A DNA stretch of 64,000 bases from assembly GCF_000721705.1 (NCBI RefSeq), contig NZ_JOJL01000004.1:186001-250000 (forward strand), written 5' to 3'. Source of the stretch: Actinoplanes subtropicus (GTDB taxonomy: Bacteria; Actinomycetota; Actinomycetes; Mycobacteriales; Micromonosporaceae). The notes beneath the pieces are model-generated. The model worked only from the letters and a program-made list of their open reading frames with translations, was not told where the DNA came from and did no database searches. Below, in pieces: positions 7,412 through 15,198 of this stretch; the stretch's first letter is position 1, and every line of letters begins with the position of its first letter. Position numbers and translations under genes: made by a program.

Positions 7412-9640
7412 ATGACGTACGGGCTGGGCGTGGACCTCGGGACCACCTGGACCGCGGCGGCGGTGGCCCGCGGGGACGCCGTCACGGTGCTGCGGCTCGG
7501 CGGGCGGCGGCCCGAGATCCCGTCGGTGATCTTCCTGCCGGAGAGCGGGCCGGTGCTGATCGGCGAGCCGGCCGTACGCCGCGGCGAGGTGCAGCCGGGG
7601 CGGCTCGCCCGCGAGTTCAAGCGGCGGGTCGGCGACCCGGTGCCGCTGCTGGTCGGCGGCTCGCCCTACCCGGCGCACGCGCTGCTCGCCCGGCAATTGG
7701 AGCACGTGCTGGCGGTCGCGACGGCCGCCGAGCAGGGGCCGCCCGGGTCGGTGGTGCTGACCTGCCCGGCGAACTGGGGGCCGTACAAGCGGGACCTGCT
7801 GGAACAGGCGGCCCGGCTGGCCGACGCGCCGGAGGTGGTGCTGCGCAGCGAGCCGGAGGCGGCGGCGATCTCGTACGCGGCCGGCGAGCACATGGCCGAG
7901 GGCGACGTGGTGGCCGTCTACGACCTGGGCGGCGGCACCTTCGACGCGGCCGTGCTGCGCCGCACGGCGAGCGGGTTCGAGCTGCTCGGCACGCCGGAGG
8001 GGATCGAGCAGCTGGGCGGGGCGGACTTCGACGAGGCGGTCTTCGAGCACGTGACCCGGGTGCTGCCGGCTCCGTCGCTGACGGGGGACGATCCCGAGCT
8101 GGTGTCGGCGCTGGCCCGGCTGCGGCGGGACTGTGTGGACGCCAAGGAGGCGCTGTCCTTCGACACCGAGGTGATGATCCCGGTGGCATTGCCGGGGCTG
8201 CACACCCGGGTGCGGCTGACCCGGCGCGAGTTCGAGACGATGATCTCGCCGGCGCTGGAGGAGACGGTGCGGGCGCTGGGCCGTGCGCTGCGGTCGGCGT
8301 CGGTTGCGCCGGAGGGGCTGCGGGTGGTCCTGCTGGCCGGCGGGTCGGCGCGAATTCCGTTGATCGGGTCGCTGGTGGGGGAGGCGTTCGGGCGGCCGGT
8401 GGTGGTCGACCCCAACCCGGAGCACAGCATCGCGCTGGGAGCGGCCCGGCTGACCGGCGCCATCCCGGCCCCTGCCCCAGCGCCGGCGCCCGTCCCCGCG
8501 CCCGTCCCCGCGACAGCGCCCGTCGCTGCGCCTGGGCCCGCGCCCGCGCCCGGGTCCGCCCCCGTGCCCACGCCTGGGCCGGTGTCCGCGTCCGCGGCCA
8601 CCCCCGGGTCCGCCCCCGCGCCCACGCCTGGGCCCGCGTCCGCCCTCGCCCCCGTGCCCGGGCCTGCGTCCGCCCCCGCGCCGGTGGCCGCCCCCATGGC
8701 CGCGGCCGCACCTCCGCCGGCGTCGCCCGAGGCGCCGCAGCTTGAGGCGCCGCAGCCCGGGGCGCCGTCCGCTTCGCCGCCGACATTGCTGGACGCGCCG
8801 CCCCCGGCCCGGCCGTTCGCGGTGGGCCGGGCCACGCCGGCCGGGGCCACCGAGCCGCTGCCCGATCCGTCCGGACGAACCCCCGGCCGGAGCCGCGCCC
8901 GGATCCTGATCGCGGCCGCCGCCGTCCTGGTGATCGCCGTCAGCGTCCCGATCGTCGTGAACCTGCTGCACGCCGACAACCGCCCGACCGGCGCCACCCA
9001 GCCGTCCGCCAGCACCGGCGCCAGCGCCAGCGCCCCGGTTTGCGGCTTCACCGAGAACTTCGCCGGATCCGCGGTGGACCCCGCCTGGCAACGCACCCGC
9101 CCCGACACGCGGCTGACCGTGAGCGACGGCGCCGCCGACCTGGACGCCCCGGACGGCACCGACATCTACGGCACCAACATGACGGCGCCGATGCTGCTCC
9201 GCCCGATCACCGGCGATTTCGTCCTGGAGGCCACGGTCGAGACCACCCCGGCCGTCTTCTACCAGGGCGCCGGGCTGGTGCTGTTCGACGACCCGGACAG
9301 TTACGTACGGATCGAGCGCGGCTTCGGCCAGGCCGGCGCGATCAGCTTCGAATACCGGAACCCCGGCGGCCCGCACACCCGGGTGCACGGCCCGCTGCCC
9401 AGCGAACACCCGATCAGGACCGAGGCCACCCGGCTGGTCCTGCGGATGGCCCGGACGGGCCGCACCGTCACCGGCTCCTGGCGCCCCGCCGACAAGATCG
9501 ACTTCGCCGAGCTGGCCAGCGTCAAGATGACCCTGCCGCAGACCGTACGAGTCGGCGTCGCCGTCCTCAACCGGGCCCAGTTCGGGGCGAAACCGACCCC
9601 GTTCCACGCCCGCTTCAGCCAGCTACGCGTGACCTGCTGA
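7412..9640 (+). CDS. Hsp70-family ATPase with transmembrane anchor and C-terminal jelly-roll domain
   Basis: 742 residues in four parts. Residues 1-350 are an actin/Hsp70 ATPase: phosphate loops GVDLGTTWT (6-14) and VYDLGGGTFD, adenosine motif VVLLAGGSARIP. There is no canonical peptide-binding domain; instead residues 350-490 are Pro/Ala/Val-rich. A single membrane helix (RILIAAAAVLVIAVSVPIVV, about 496-515) follows, then an outside domain of roughly 200 residues (NFAGSAVDPAWQ..., LVLFDDPDSYVRIER) resembling the concanavalin-like DUF1349 fold, with two Cys. ATG 7412 begins right before the ATPase; a longer frame to 7325 lacks support. The ATPase is cytoplasmic and the lectin-like part extracytoplasmic (inference). 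Confidence 0.85.
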   Translation: MTYGLGVDLGTTWTAAAVARGDAVTVLRLGGRRPEIPSVIFLPESGPVLIGEPAVRRGEVQPGRLAREFKRRVGDPVPLLVGGSPYPAHALLARQLEHVLAVATAAEQGPPGSVVLTCPANWGPYKRDLLEQAARLADAPEVVLRSEPEAAAISYAAGEHMAEGDVVAVYDLGGGTFDAAVLRRTASGFELLGTPEGIEQLGGADFDEAVFEHVTRVLPAPSLTGDDPELVSALARLRRDCVDAKEALSFDTEVMIPVALPGLHTRVRLTRREFETMISPALEETVRALGRALRSASVAPEGLRVVLLAGGSARIPLIGSLVGEAFGRPVVVDPNPEHSIALGAARLTGAIPAPAPAPAPVPAPVPATAPVAAPGPAPAPGSAPVPTPGPVSASAATPGSAPAPTPGPASALAPVPGPASAPAPVAAPMAAAAPPPASPEAPQLEAPQPGAPSASPPTLLDAPPPARPFAVGRATPAGATEPLPDPSGRTPGRSRARILIAAAAVLVIAVSVPIVVNLLHADNRPTGATQPSASTGASASAPVCGFTENFAGSAVDPAWQRTRPDTRLTVSDGAADLDAPDGTDIYGTNMTAPMLLRPITGDFVLEATVETTPAVFYQGAGLVLFDDPDSYVRIERGFGQAGAISFEYRNPGGPHTRVHGPLPSEHPIRTEATRLVLRMARTGRTVTGSWRPADKIDFAELASVKMTLPQTVRVGVAVLNRAQFGAKPTPFHARFSQLRVTC

Positions 9641-9653
9641 CGATACTGGTCCG

Positions 9654-10697
9654 GTGACCGGCGTCTGGCTGCTGCACGTCGACCTCGACCAGTTCTTCGC
9701 CTCGGTCGAGGTGCTGCGCCGTCCCGAGCTGCGCGGCCGGCCGGTGATCGTGGGCGGCGCCGGCGATCCCGGCCAGGCGCGGGCAGTCGTGGCGACGGCC
9801 TCCCGGGAGGCGCGGGAGTTCGGCGTGCACTCCGGGATGCCGATCCGGCTCGCCGCCCGCAAGTGCCCCGACGCCGTGTTCCTGCCCACGGACATGCCGG
9901 CCTACCAGGCGGCCTCGGCCCGGGTGATGGCGATTCTGCGGGCTTTCCCCGTACGCCTGGAGGTCTGGGGCTTGGATGAGGCGTTCGTCGGCGGTGACAT
10001 CGAGGATCCGCAGCGACTGGCCCGGGAGCTCAGGTCGGCGGTTTCCGACGGCGCCGGGTTGACCTGTGCGATCGGGATCGGCCGCAACAAGAATCAGGCG
10101 AAGATCGCGGCCCGGTTCGCCAAGCGGGACCGCTCCGGCATAGCCACCCTCACCGACGAGACGTGGCTGCCGGTGATGGGCGGCCGGCCGGTGGGCGACC
10201 TGTGGGGCGTCGGACCCCGTACGGTCAGGAAGCTCGGCGAATCGGGCATCGTGACGGTTGCCGATCTCGCCGCCGCCGACCTCGACACCCTGACGCGGAG
10301 TTTCCCGCCGCGGGCCGCCAGGTGGCTGGTCGTCGTGGCCCGGGGCGGCGGCGAGACCGAGGTGGTGACCGAACCGTGGGTCGCCCGATCCCGCAGCAAG
10401 GAGGTCACGTTCGACCGCGACCTGACCGAGCGCACCGAGATCGAGGAGCAGGTGGTCGCGCTGGCCCGGGCGCTCGGCGCGGAGGTGACCGCGGCCGGCC
10501 GGCGGGTGATCCGGGTCGGCGTGAAGGTGCGGACCGCGTCGTTCTTCACCCGGACCCGCGAGGCGAAACTGCGCGGCGGCCCGACCACGGACCCCGACGT
10601 CATCGCGCGCGCCGCCCTGGCCGTCCTGGAAAAGTTCGAGTTGACGCGGCCGGTGCGGCTTCTCGGCGTACGGGCAGATCTGGAAATGGACGAATGA
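9654..10697 (+). CDS. dinB: DNA polymerase IV (Y-family translesion polymerase)
   Basis: 347 residues, the normal size. Catalytic metal ligands are seen at HVDLDQFFASVE (Asp10) and GLDEAF (Asp108, Glu109). The palm helix IGIGRNKNQAKIAARFAK and the thumb HhH motif GVGPRTVRKLGESGI follow. The GTG start lies 13 bp after the Hsp70-like gene. The C-terminal little-finger region is complete but no clear beta-clamp peptide was found at the end (LLGVRADLEMDE). Role: error-prone bypass of DNA lesions. Confidence 0.9.
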   Translation: MTGVWLLHVDLDQFFASVEVLRRPELRGRPVIVGGAGDPGQARAVVATASREAREFGVHSGMPIRLAARKCPDAVFLPTDMPAYQAASARVMAILRAFPVRLEVWGLDEAFVGGDIEDPQRLARELRSAVSDGAGLTCAIGIGRNKNQAKIAARFAKRDRSGIATLTDETWLPVMGGRPVGDLWGVGPRTVRKLGESGIVTVADLAAADLDTLTRSFPPRAARWLVVVARGGGETEVVTEPWVARSRSKEVTFDRDLTERTEIEEQVVALARALGAEVTAAGRRVIRVGVKVRTASFFTRTREAKLRGGPTTDPDVIARAALAVLEKFELTRPVRLLGVRADLEMDE

Positions 10698-10750
10698 CGG
10701 CGGCGCCGGACGGCCCGGCCGGCGCGGAAACGCCGACCGGGCCGGCACTT

Positions 10751-10954
10751 TCAGCCGAGCGGCACCGCGCTGAATCGCGACGCGGCGGCGTCGAACTCGA
10801 CGACGCGCACGCGCAGCGTCACGCCGACCGCGGCGCTGCCACCGCGGACGAGCCCGGACACACCGGCGGCGGACTCGACGAAGAGCCCGAACGGCTTGGC
10901 CGACTTCACGACGACATCGATCTCGTCGCCTGGCTTCAGGAGGTTTCCGGTCAT
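10751..10954 (-). CDS. Small S1-like RNA-binding domain protein
   Basis: 67 residues, essentially one OB-fold of the S1 type: GDEIDVVVKSAKPFGLFVE, then GVSGLVRGG and a last strand LRVRVVEFDAAASRFSAVPL. ATG 10954 follows a purine-rich GAGAGGGGTGAG ribosome-binding region; a longer upstream frame lacks sense. Short single-S1 proteins often bind RNA or ribosomes; the specific role is unknown. Confidence 0.65.
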   Translation of the reverse strand: MTGNLLKPGDEIDVVVKSAKPFGLFVESAAGVSGLVRGGSAAVGVTLRVRVVEFDAAASRFSAVPLG

Positions 10955-11276
10955 GCGGCTCACCCCCTCTCGATACCTCAGGGTGAGTCGGACGGCGGCG
11001 CCGGCGCCGCCCCAGGTTGCCCTTTCGTCGCGGGGTCGCGCCGCGGCGCCGGGCTCCGCCCGGACGTCACGCTCCGAGCGTACCGCCCCCCCCGGTCTCC
11101 GGAAGCGGCAGCCGTAAAACGGTGGCGGCTGAGCGCGGCCGCACCCCCGAGCTGCCGAGCGACCAGAACTGACGTTGCGCCGCACGCCGCCGGCCGAGGC
11201 TCCGATTGTGGTCGAGCTCCCCCTCCGCCGACGGCCGCGTGACGATAGCGCGGCTTGCGGCTGTTGGCTGCTCCGG
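10955..11276. other. Gene-free stretch
   Basis: About 320 bp upstream of the S1-like gene and downstream of the HIT-like gene, both on the minus strand. Open frames crossing it are poor in character (Arg/Pro/Gly only). I see no RNA gene or clear hairpin; it presumably carries the promoter of the S1-like gene. Confidence 0.4.
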
Positions 11277-11900
11277 TCAGCCCGCCGGCGGCGGGGCGGC
11301 TGATCGGCGGCCGCCGTGGGCGGCGATGAGGGCGTCCGCCACGCTCGCGGCGTCCGTGGCGGCGACGTCGGCGGGGTATTCCGGTAGCAGGTCGTCCCAG
11401 ACGGGCAGCCAGGATCCGAAGAGCTGGGCCTGTCCCTCCGGACGGGCGAAGAACCACACGTGCAGGTGCGCCGCGCCGTCGCCGATGCGGTACACGTGGG
11501 CGCGTGAGATGTGTGGCCGGGCCTGGATGTGGCGGGCGATGCGGGTGGTCAGCAGGCCCAGTTCCGCGGCGAGGTCGTCGGGGAGGTCGGCCAGGTCGTA
11601 ATGGTCGCGGGGATACAGCATGAGGACCAGCGGGACGCCCACGCCCGGGATTCTCGTCAGCCGCCAATGGTCGTTGAACCAGATGCCCTCGTCGCGCTCC
11701 CGGCAGTTGCGGCAATCCGCCGGGTCCTCGCCATGCCGGGCCGGCTCCGGCAGCACAGGCGGGCGCAGCGGCGCGACGCGCAGTCCACTGTGCTCGAACG
11801 GGCTGATGTCCCATCCGGTCATGCGGGCCAGCGGAAGCCGCCGCTCGTCGTCCGCCACCGTTACGGCGTGGTCGTAGAACTGGTCGGGAGATAGGGCCAT
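11277..11900 (-). CDS. HIT-like (histidine triad) domain protein
   Basis: 207 residues. The C-terminal half has the HIT-type motif AHLHVWFFARP (His-x-His) preceded by ISRAHVYRIGDG, and an upstream CRNC pair that could hold zinc, as in some HIT and GalT-type proteins. The middle segment PLVLMLYPRDHYDLADLPDD is also HIT-like. ATG 11900 was chosen because sequence upstream is non-coding in character; the ribosome-binding site is weak. Likely nucleotide hydrolase or transferase; substrate unknown. Confidence 0.65.
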   Translation of the reverse strand: MALSPDQFYDHAVTVADDERRLPLARMTGWDISPFEHSGLRVAPLRPPVLPEPARHGEDPADCRNCRERDEGIWFNDHWRLTRIPGVGVPLVLMLYPRDHYDLADLPDDLAAELGLLTTRIARHIQARPHISRAHVYRIGDGAAHLHVWFFARPEGQAQLFGSWLPVWDDLLPEYPADVAATDAASVADALIAAHGGRRSAAPPPAG

Positions 11901-11957
11901 GGCGCGAAAGACTAGTACGGCCGACGGCGGGGATCGACGGGCGTCATACTTGAGGCC

Positions 11958-12803
11958 ATGCCTGAGCGTCCGTTCCGTTTCGGTGTGGCCCTGACCGCCG
12001 TCAGATCCCGCGCCTCCTGGCTGGAGCAGGTCCGGCGGGCGGCCGACCTCGGGTACGACGTTCTGCAGATACCCGACCACCTGGGATTGGCCGCGCCCTT
12101 CCCGGCCCTGGTGGCCGCGGCCGAGGCGACCAGCACGATGCGGCTGGGCACCTTCGTGCTCAACGCGGCGCTCTACCATCCGTGGGTGCTGGCGCGCGAC
12201 GTGGCCGACACCTACCGGCTCACCGGCGGACGCTTCGAGTGGGGCCTGGGCACCGGGTATCTGGAGCACGAGTTCGCCGCGGCCGGGCTGCCGTTCGGTT
12301 CCGGGGCGGAGAGGCTGCGTCGCCTCGCGGAGACGCTGCGGGAGGTCCGCGAGCGGCTCGCCGCCGAGCCGGACCGGCCCGAACCGCCGGTGCTGCTGGC
12401 CGGGGCCGGGCGGCGGCTGCTCGAGCTGGCCGGGCGGGAGGCCGACATCGTCGGGTTCTCCATTCAGGCGGCGGTCAGTCCGGGCGTGTCGCCGGAACGG
12501 GCGCTGGGCGACCGGATCGGCGTGGTCCGGGCGGCGGCGGGGGATCGCTTCGCGGGGCTGGAACTGAACCTGATCGTCGGCGCGGTCGGTCGCGAGCGGT
12601 CCGAACTGGACCTGACCATCGCGCGGGCCGCCACCGGCCTGCCGGACGACGAACTGCTCGGCCTGCCCAGCGTGCTGTGCGGGTCGAAGGAGGAGATCGC
12701 GGACCGTTTGCGGCGGTATCGCGAACAGTTCGGCCTCACCTACTACGGCGTACTCGAACCGCATATGACGGCGTTCGCCCCGGTGATTCCGCTGCTGCGC
12801 TGA
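11958..12803 (+). CDS. LLM-class F420-dependent oxidoreductase
   Basis: 281 residues of the luciferase-like TIM-barrel family: FRFGVALTAVRSRASWLEQ at the N-terminus, QIPDHLG, RLGTFVLNAALYHP and GRFEWGLGTGYLEHEF. The pattern is that of an actinobacterial subgroup annotated as F420-dependent. Divergent from the HIT-like gene across 57 bp. Cofactor F420 is inferred from family membership; the substrate is unknown. Confidence 0.85.
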   Translation: MPERPFRFGVALTAVRSRASWLEQVRRAADLGYDVLQIPDHLGLAAPFPALVAAAEATSTMRLGTFVLNAALYHPWVLARDVADTYRLTGGRFEWGLGTGYLEHEFAAAGLPFGSGAERLRRLAETLREVRERLAAEPDRPEPPVLLAGAGRRLLELAGREADIVGFSIQAAVSPGVSPERALGDRIGVVRAAAGDRFAGLELNLIVGAVGRERSELDLTIARAATGLPDDELLGLPSVLCGSKEEIADRLRRYREQFGLTYYGVLEPHMTAFAPVIPLLR

Positions 12804-12871
12804 CCGGCCGGAAAACGGGTCGGAAAAGAGGGGCGGTGAATGCTACGGTTCCCCGGCTGAAAGGGGACACC

Positions 12872-13603
12872 GTGCCGAAGCTGAACCAGATCATCGCCGT
12901 GGAGAAGGGCGTCAAGAGCAAGGCCTTCGCGGACCTGAGCGACGCGCACCACGCCGTGCAGAAGACCGGGCCGCTCGCCGGTATCTCCCGGACGTACCAG
13001 CCGAAGGACGAGGAGGGTGAGCAGCTGCCGCCCGAGTCGACGCGGGTGCAGATCAAGGCGGAGGACATTCTGCGCGAGGTCGCCGGCACGCTGACCCGGC
13101 TCTTCGACGTCACCGCGACCAAGGACTGGACGAACAGCACGGCCCGCGCCGACGTCGTGGTCGACGGCCGCACCATCGCCGCCCGGGTGCCGGTGACCTA
13201 CCTGCTGTTCCTCGAGAAGCAGCTGGTCGACCTGCACACCTTCGTGAAGAAGCTGCCCGTGCTCGACGCGGCCGAGTCCTGGCTGCGCGACGACTCCACG
13301 GACAGCTGGCGGACCGAGCCGGTGCGGACCAACCGTACGAAGAAGGTGCCGCGCAACCACGTCAAGGCCGAGGCCACCGAGAAGCACCCCGCGCAGGTCG
13401 AGGTGTACTACGAGGACGTCACCGTCGGCTACTGGACCACCGTGAAGTTCTCCGGCGCGCTGCCGGCGAAGCGGGTCAACGAGATCCTCGACCGGGTGCT
13501 GGCGCTGCAGACCGCCGTCAAGTTCGCCCGCGAGGAGGCCAACAACACCGAGGTCGTCGACCAGAAGGTCGGCGCGGCCGTCTTCGGCTACCTGTTCGGG
13601 TAG
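12872..13603 (+). CDS. Conserved actinobacterial/phage protein of unknown function (DUF7873-like)
   Basis: 243 residues, starting with PKLNQIIAVEKGVKSKAFAD, a beginning I associate with a conserved family in streptomycetes and actinophages, with no known activity. It continues with GISRTYQPKDEEGE and a lysine/charge-rich middle, and ends GAAVFGYLFG. No signal peptide or membrane segment. GTG 12872 follows AAGGGG at proper spacing; a GTG at 12836 is possible. Only 24 bp separate its stop from the first tRNA-like sequence at 13628, and no terminator lies between, so the RNA cluster is probably on the same transcript. The family name is from memory. Confidence 0.7.
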   Translation: MPKLNQIIAVEKGVKSKAFADLSDAHHAVQKTGPLAGISRTYQPKDEEGEQLPPESTRVQIKAEDILREVAGTLTRLFDVTATKDWTNSTARADVVVDGRTIAARVPVTYLLFLEKQLVDLHTFVKKLPVLDAAESWLRDDSTDSWRTEPVRTNRTKKVPRNHVKAEATEKHPAQVEVYYEDVTVGYWTTVKFSGALPAKRVNEILDRVLALQTAVKFAREEANNTEVVDQKVGAAVFGYLFG

Positions 13604-13627
13604 CCGTCCCGGATTCCCCGTGGGAGC

Positions 13628-13722
13628 GCGGGGTGCGTCGGAGATCGACGCGAAGCTGACAGCTCAAGCTGAAGCTGAATCGGCCGGTGACAGTGCGGGT
13701 TCGAGTCCCGCTCCCCGCACCA
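13628..13722 (+). tRNA. tRNA-like RNA 1, non-canonical, CCA encoded
   Basis: A perfect 5-bp T-arm with loop TTCGAGT (13695-13711) is followed by TCCCCGC, a discriminator A and an encoded CCA (13720-13722). The first bases GCGGGGT (13628-13634) pair 6 of 7 with the 3' strand. A 5-bp arm GCGTC/GACGC stands in the D-arm place. The anticodon region is irregular: it is built of repeated AGCTGA-like hexamers (13652-13680), and the best arm (CAGCT/AGCTG) has an 8-base loop. No normal T33 anticodon loop is found, so no amino acid is assigned. It may be a decayed tRNA or a specialised tRNA-like RNA. Confidence 0.5.
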
Positions 13723-13726
13723 TCGC

Positions 13727-13864
13727 GCGGGGGTAGCCCAACAGGCAGAGGCAGCCGGCATAAGACTCAGATTCTCGCTCCAAAGTCAGCATTCACCACC
13801 GAGCACCAGGTCGACCGAGCAGGGACGAGGACAGCGGATGCCGGTTCAAGTCCGGTCCGCCGCG
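13727..13864 (+). tRNA. tRNA-like RNA 2, long and irregular
   Basis: GCGGGGG (13727-13733), TA and a normal-looking D-arm (GCCC...GGC, 13736-13752) open it. A T-arm GCCGG-TTCAAGT-CCGGT (13840-13856) and CCGCCGC (13857-13863) close it; acceptor pairing is 6 of 7 with one G-G clash. Between them lie about 87 bases instead of about 25. A possible anticodon loop CTCAGAT (13766-13772, anticodon CAG) has only a weak stem. No CCA is encoded. The spacing argues against a working ordinary tRNA. Confidence 0.4.
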
Positions 13865-13870
13865 CTTCGA

Positions 13871-13930
13871 GCGGCGGTAGTTTAATGGCAAAACCCGATG
13901 TCGTGATGAATGATCCGGGCTCTTAAACGT
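13871..13930 (+). ncRNA. tRNA-like RNA 3: 5' half only, or part of a permuted tRNA
   Basis: GCGGCGG (13871-13877), TA and a perfect D-arm GTTT-AATGGCA-AAAC (13880-13894) look like a tRNA 5' half, followed by a hairpin CCCGAT/ATCCGGG with one bulge (13894-13919). No matching 3' half follows. Its perfect 7-base acceptor partner CCGCCGC lies upstream at 13857-13863, so the order T-arm, 3' acceptor, short spacer, 5' acceptor, D-arm resembles a circularly permuted tRNA. Chance in GC-rich DNA is not excluded. Confidence 0.35.
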
Positions 13931-13962
13931 GTTGGTGCGTGCAATTCGGTGGTATTTCAGAG

Positions 13963-13989
13963 GCCCGGGGATTGGCCATATCCCCGGGC
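13963..13989. terminator. Bidirectional hairpin terminator
   Basis: A 9-bp perfect stem GCCCGGGGA/TCCCCGGGC with a 9-base loop lies between the tRNA-like cluster and the convergent metallophosphoesterase gene. No U-tract, as usual in high-GC actinobacteria. Confidence 0.75.
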
Positions 13990-14000
13990 TTCGCCATCGC

Positions 14001-15182
14001 TCAGGCGGCGCGCAGGGTCAGCAGGGTGATCTCGCTCGGCGCGAACACCCGGAACGGCGGCCCCCAGAAGCCGGTGCCCCGGCTCGTGTAGAGCTGCGTG
14101 CGCGTGGAATGCCGGGACAACCCCTGCAACACCGGCTGGTCGAGCCGCACCAGGTAGTGGAACGGCCACATCTGCCCGCCGTGGGTGTGCCCCGAGATCT
14201 GCAGGTCGACCCCGTGCGCGACCGCCCCGTCGATCTGCGCCGGCTGGTGCGCCAGCAGCAGGATCGGCAGATCCGGGTCCGCTCCCTCCAGCGCCGCCTC
14301 GTGGTCGGTGTGGTGGCCGGGCACCCCCGAGCCGGCCGCCGTCCGGTCGTCCACCCCCGCGATGACCAGGGAATCCCCGCCGCGGGTCACGACCAGGTGC
14401 CGGTTGTGCAGCGCCTCCCAGCCGAGCGACGCCATGTGCTCCACCCAGCGCTGCGCCCCGCTGAAGTACTCGTGGTTGCCGGTCACGTACACCCGGGCCA
14501 GCGACGCCCGCACGTCGGCCAGCGGCGCCGCCTGCTCGCGCCGCTGGGCCACCTCTCCGTCGGCGATGTCGCCGGTGTGCGCCACCACGTCCGGTTCCAG
14601 CTTGTTGATCGCCGCCGTCACGCCCCGGGACCACCGCGCCCGGTCGATCGGGCCGTAGTGGGTGTCGGTGATCAGGACCAGGCGCAGGCCGTCGAGGCCC
14701 CGGCCGAGCCGGTCCAGGGTCACCTCGACGCGGCGGATCCGGGGGACCCGCATGGCCTCGGCGTACCCCCAAAGGAGAAGGACCACCGAGACCAGGGTGA
14801 CCAGGACGGTGGCGATGCGGTAGCGAGCCGGGCCGGCGACGCCGGCCGCCCACAGGACCGCGGTCAGCACCTGGCCGATGATCGACCAGACGAACAGGAC
14901 CCAGACGACGCCGAGGGTGGTGTCGGCGGTCTTCGCCGGGCCGTCGCGGTGCTTGCCGCCGTGGCCGCTGAACATCAGGAGCGGGAAGAGGAGCGCGGCG
15001 AGAGCGAACAGGATGGTGCCGACGACCAGGACCGGGGTGGGCCAGTGGTTGCCGGAGGCGACGAGGGTCCACCAGGGGACGCCGAACAGCAGAAGCAGGA
15101 TGGCCGCGACGATCAGCGCGAACCGGGCGGCGCGAGAGCGGCGCCGGCGCGGGCGGGCCTCGACTTCTTCACCGACAGACAC
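14001..15182 (-). CDS. Membrane-anchored metallophosphoesterase
   Basis: 393 residues. Four hydrophobic segments occupy residues 20-145, followed by a complete calcineurin-like domain: LITDTHYGP, HTGDIADG, VTGNHEYF, LLLAHQP and SGHTHGGQ hold the dimetal ligands. The domain resembles YkuE/UDP-diacylglucosamine-pyrophosphatase-like membrane enzymes, but no substrate can be fixed. GTG 15182 is used as start with a weak ribosome-binding site. Convergent with the tRNA-like cluster. Confidence 0.85.
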   Translation of the reverse strand: MSVGEEVEARPRRRRSRAARFALIVAAILLLLFGVPWWTLVASGNHWPTPVLVVGTILFALAALLFPLLMFSGHGGKHRDGPAKTADTTLGVVWVLFVWSIIGQVLTAVLWAAGVAGPARYRIATVLVTLVSVVLLLWGYAEAMRVPRIRRVEVTLDRLGRGLDGLRLVLITDTHYGPIDRARWSRGVTAAINKLEPDVVAHTGDIADGEVAQRREQAAPLADVRASLARVYVTGNHEYFSGAQRWVEHMASLGWEALHNRHLVVTRGGDSLVIAGVDDRTAAGSGVPGHHTDHEAALEGADPDLPILLLAHQPAQIDGAVAHGVDLQISGHTHGGQMWPFHYLVRLDQPVLQGLSRHSTRTQLYTSRGTGFWGPPFRVFAPSEITLLTLRAA

Positions 15183-15198
15183 CAGAGAAGCATGCCAC

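Noticed and set aside
10978..11814. Minus-strand open frame across the gap behind the HIT-like gene
   Set aside because: Overlaps the HIT-like gene out of frame and lacks domain-like sequence.
13628..13722. An ordinary class II tRNA (Leu/Ser) or selenocysteine tRNA
   Set aside because: Length and CCA fit, but no 7-base anticodon loop with T33 and no proper variable arm could be drawn.
12872..13930. Prophage or integrative element next to tRNA genes
   Set aside because: No integrase, att-like direct repeats or phage structural genes are visible around it.
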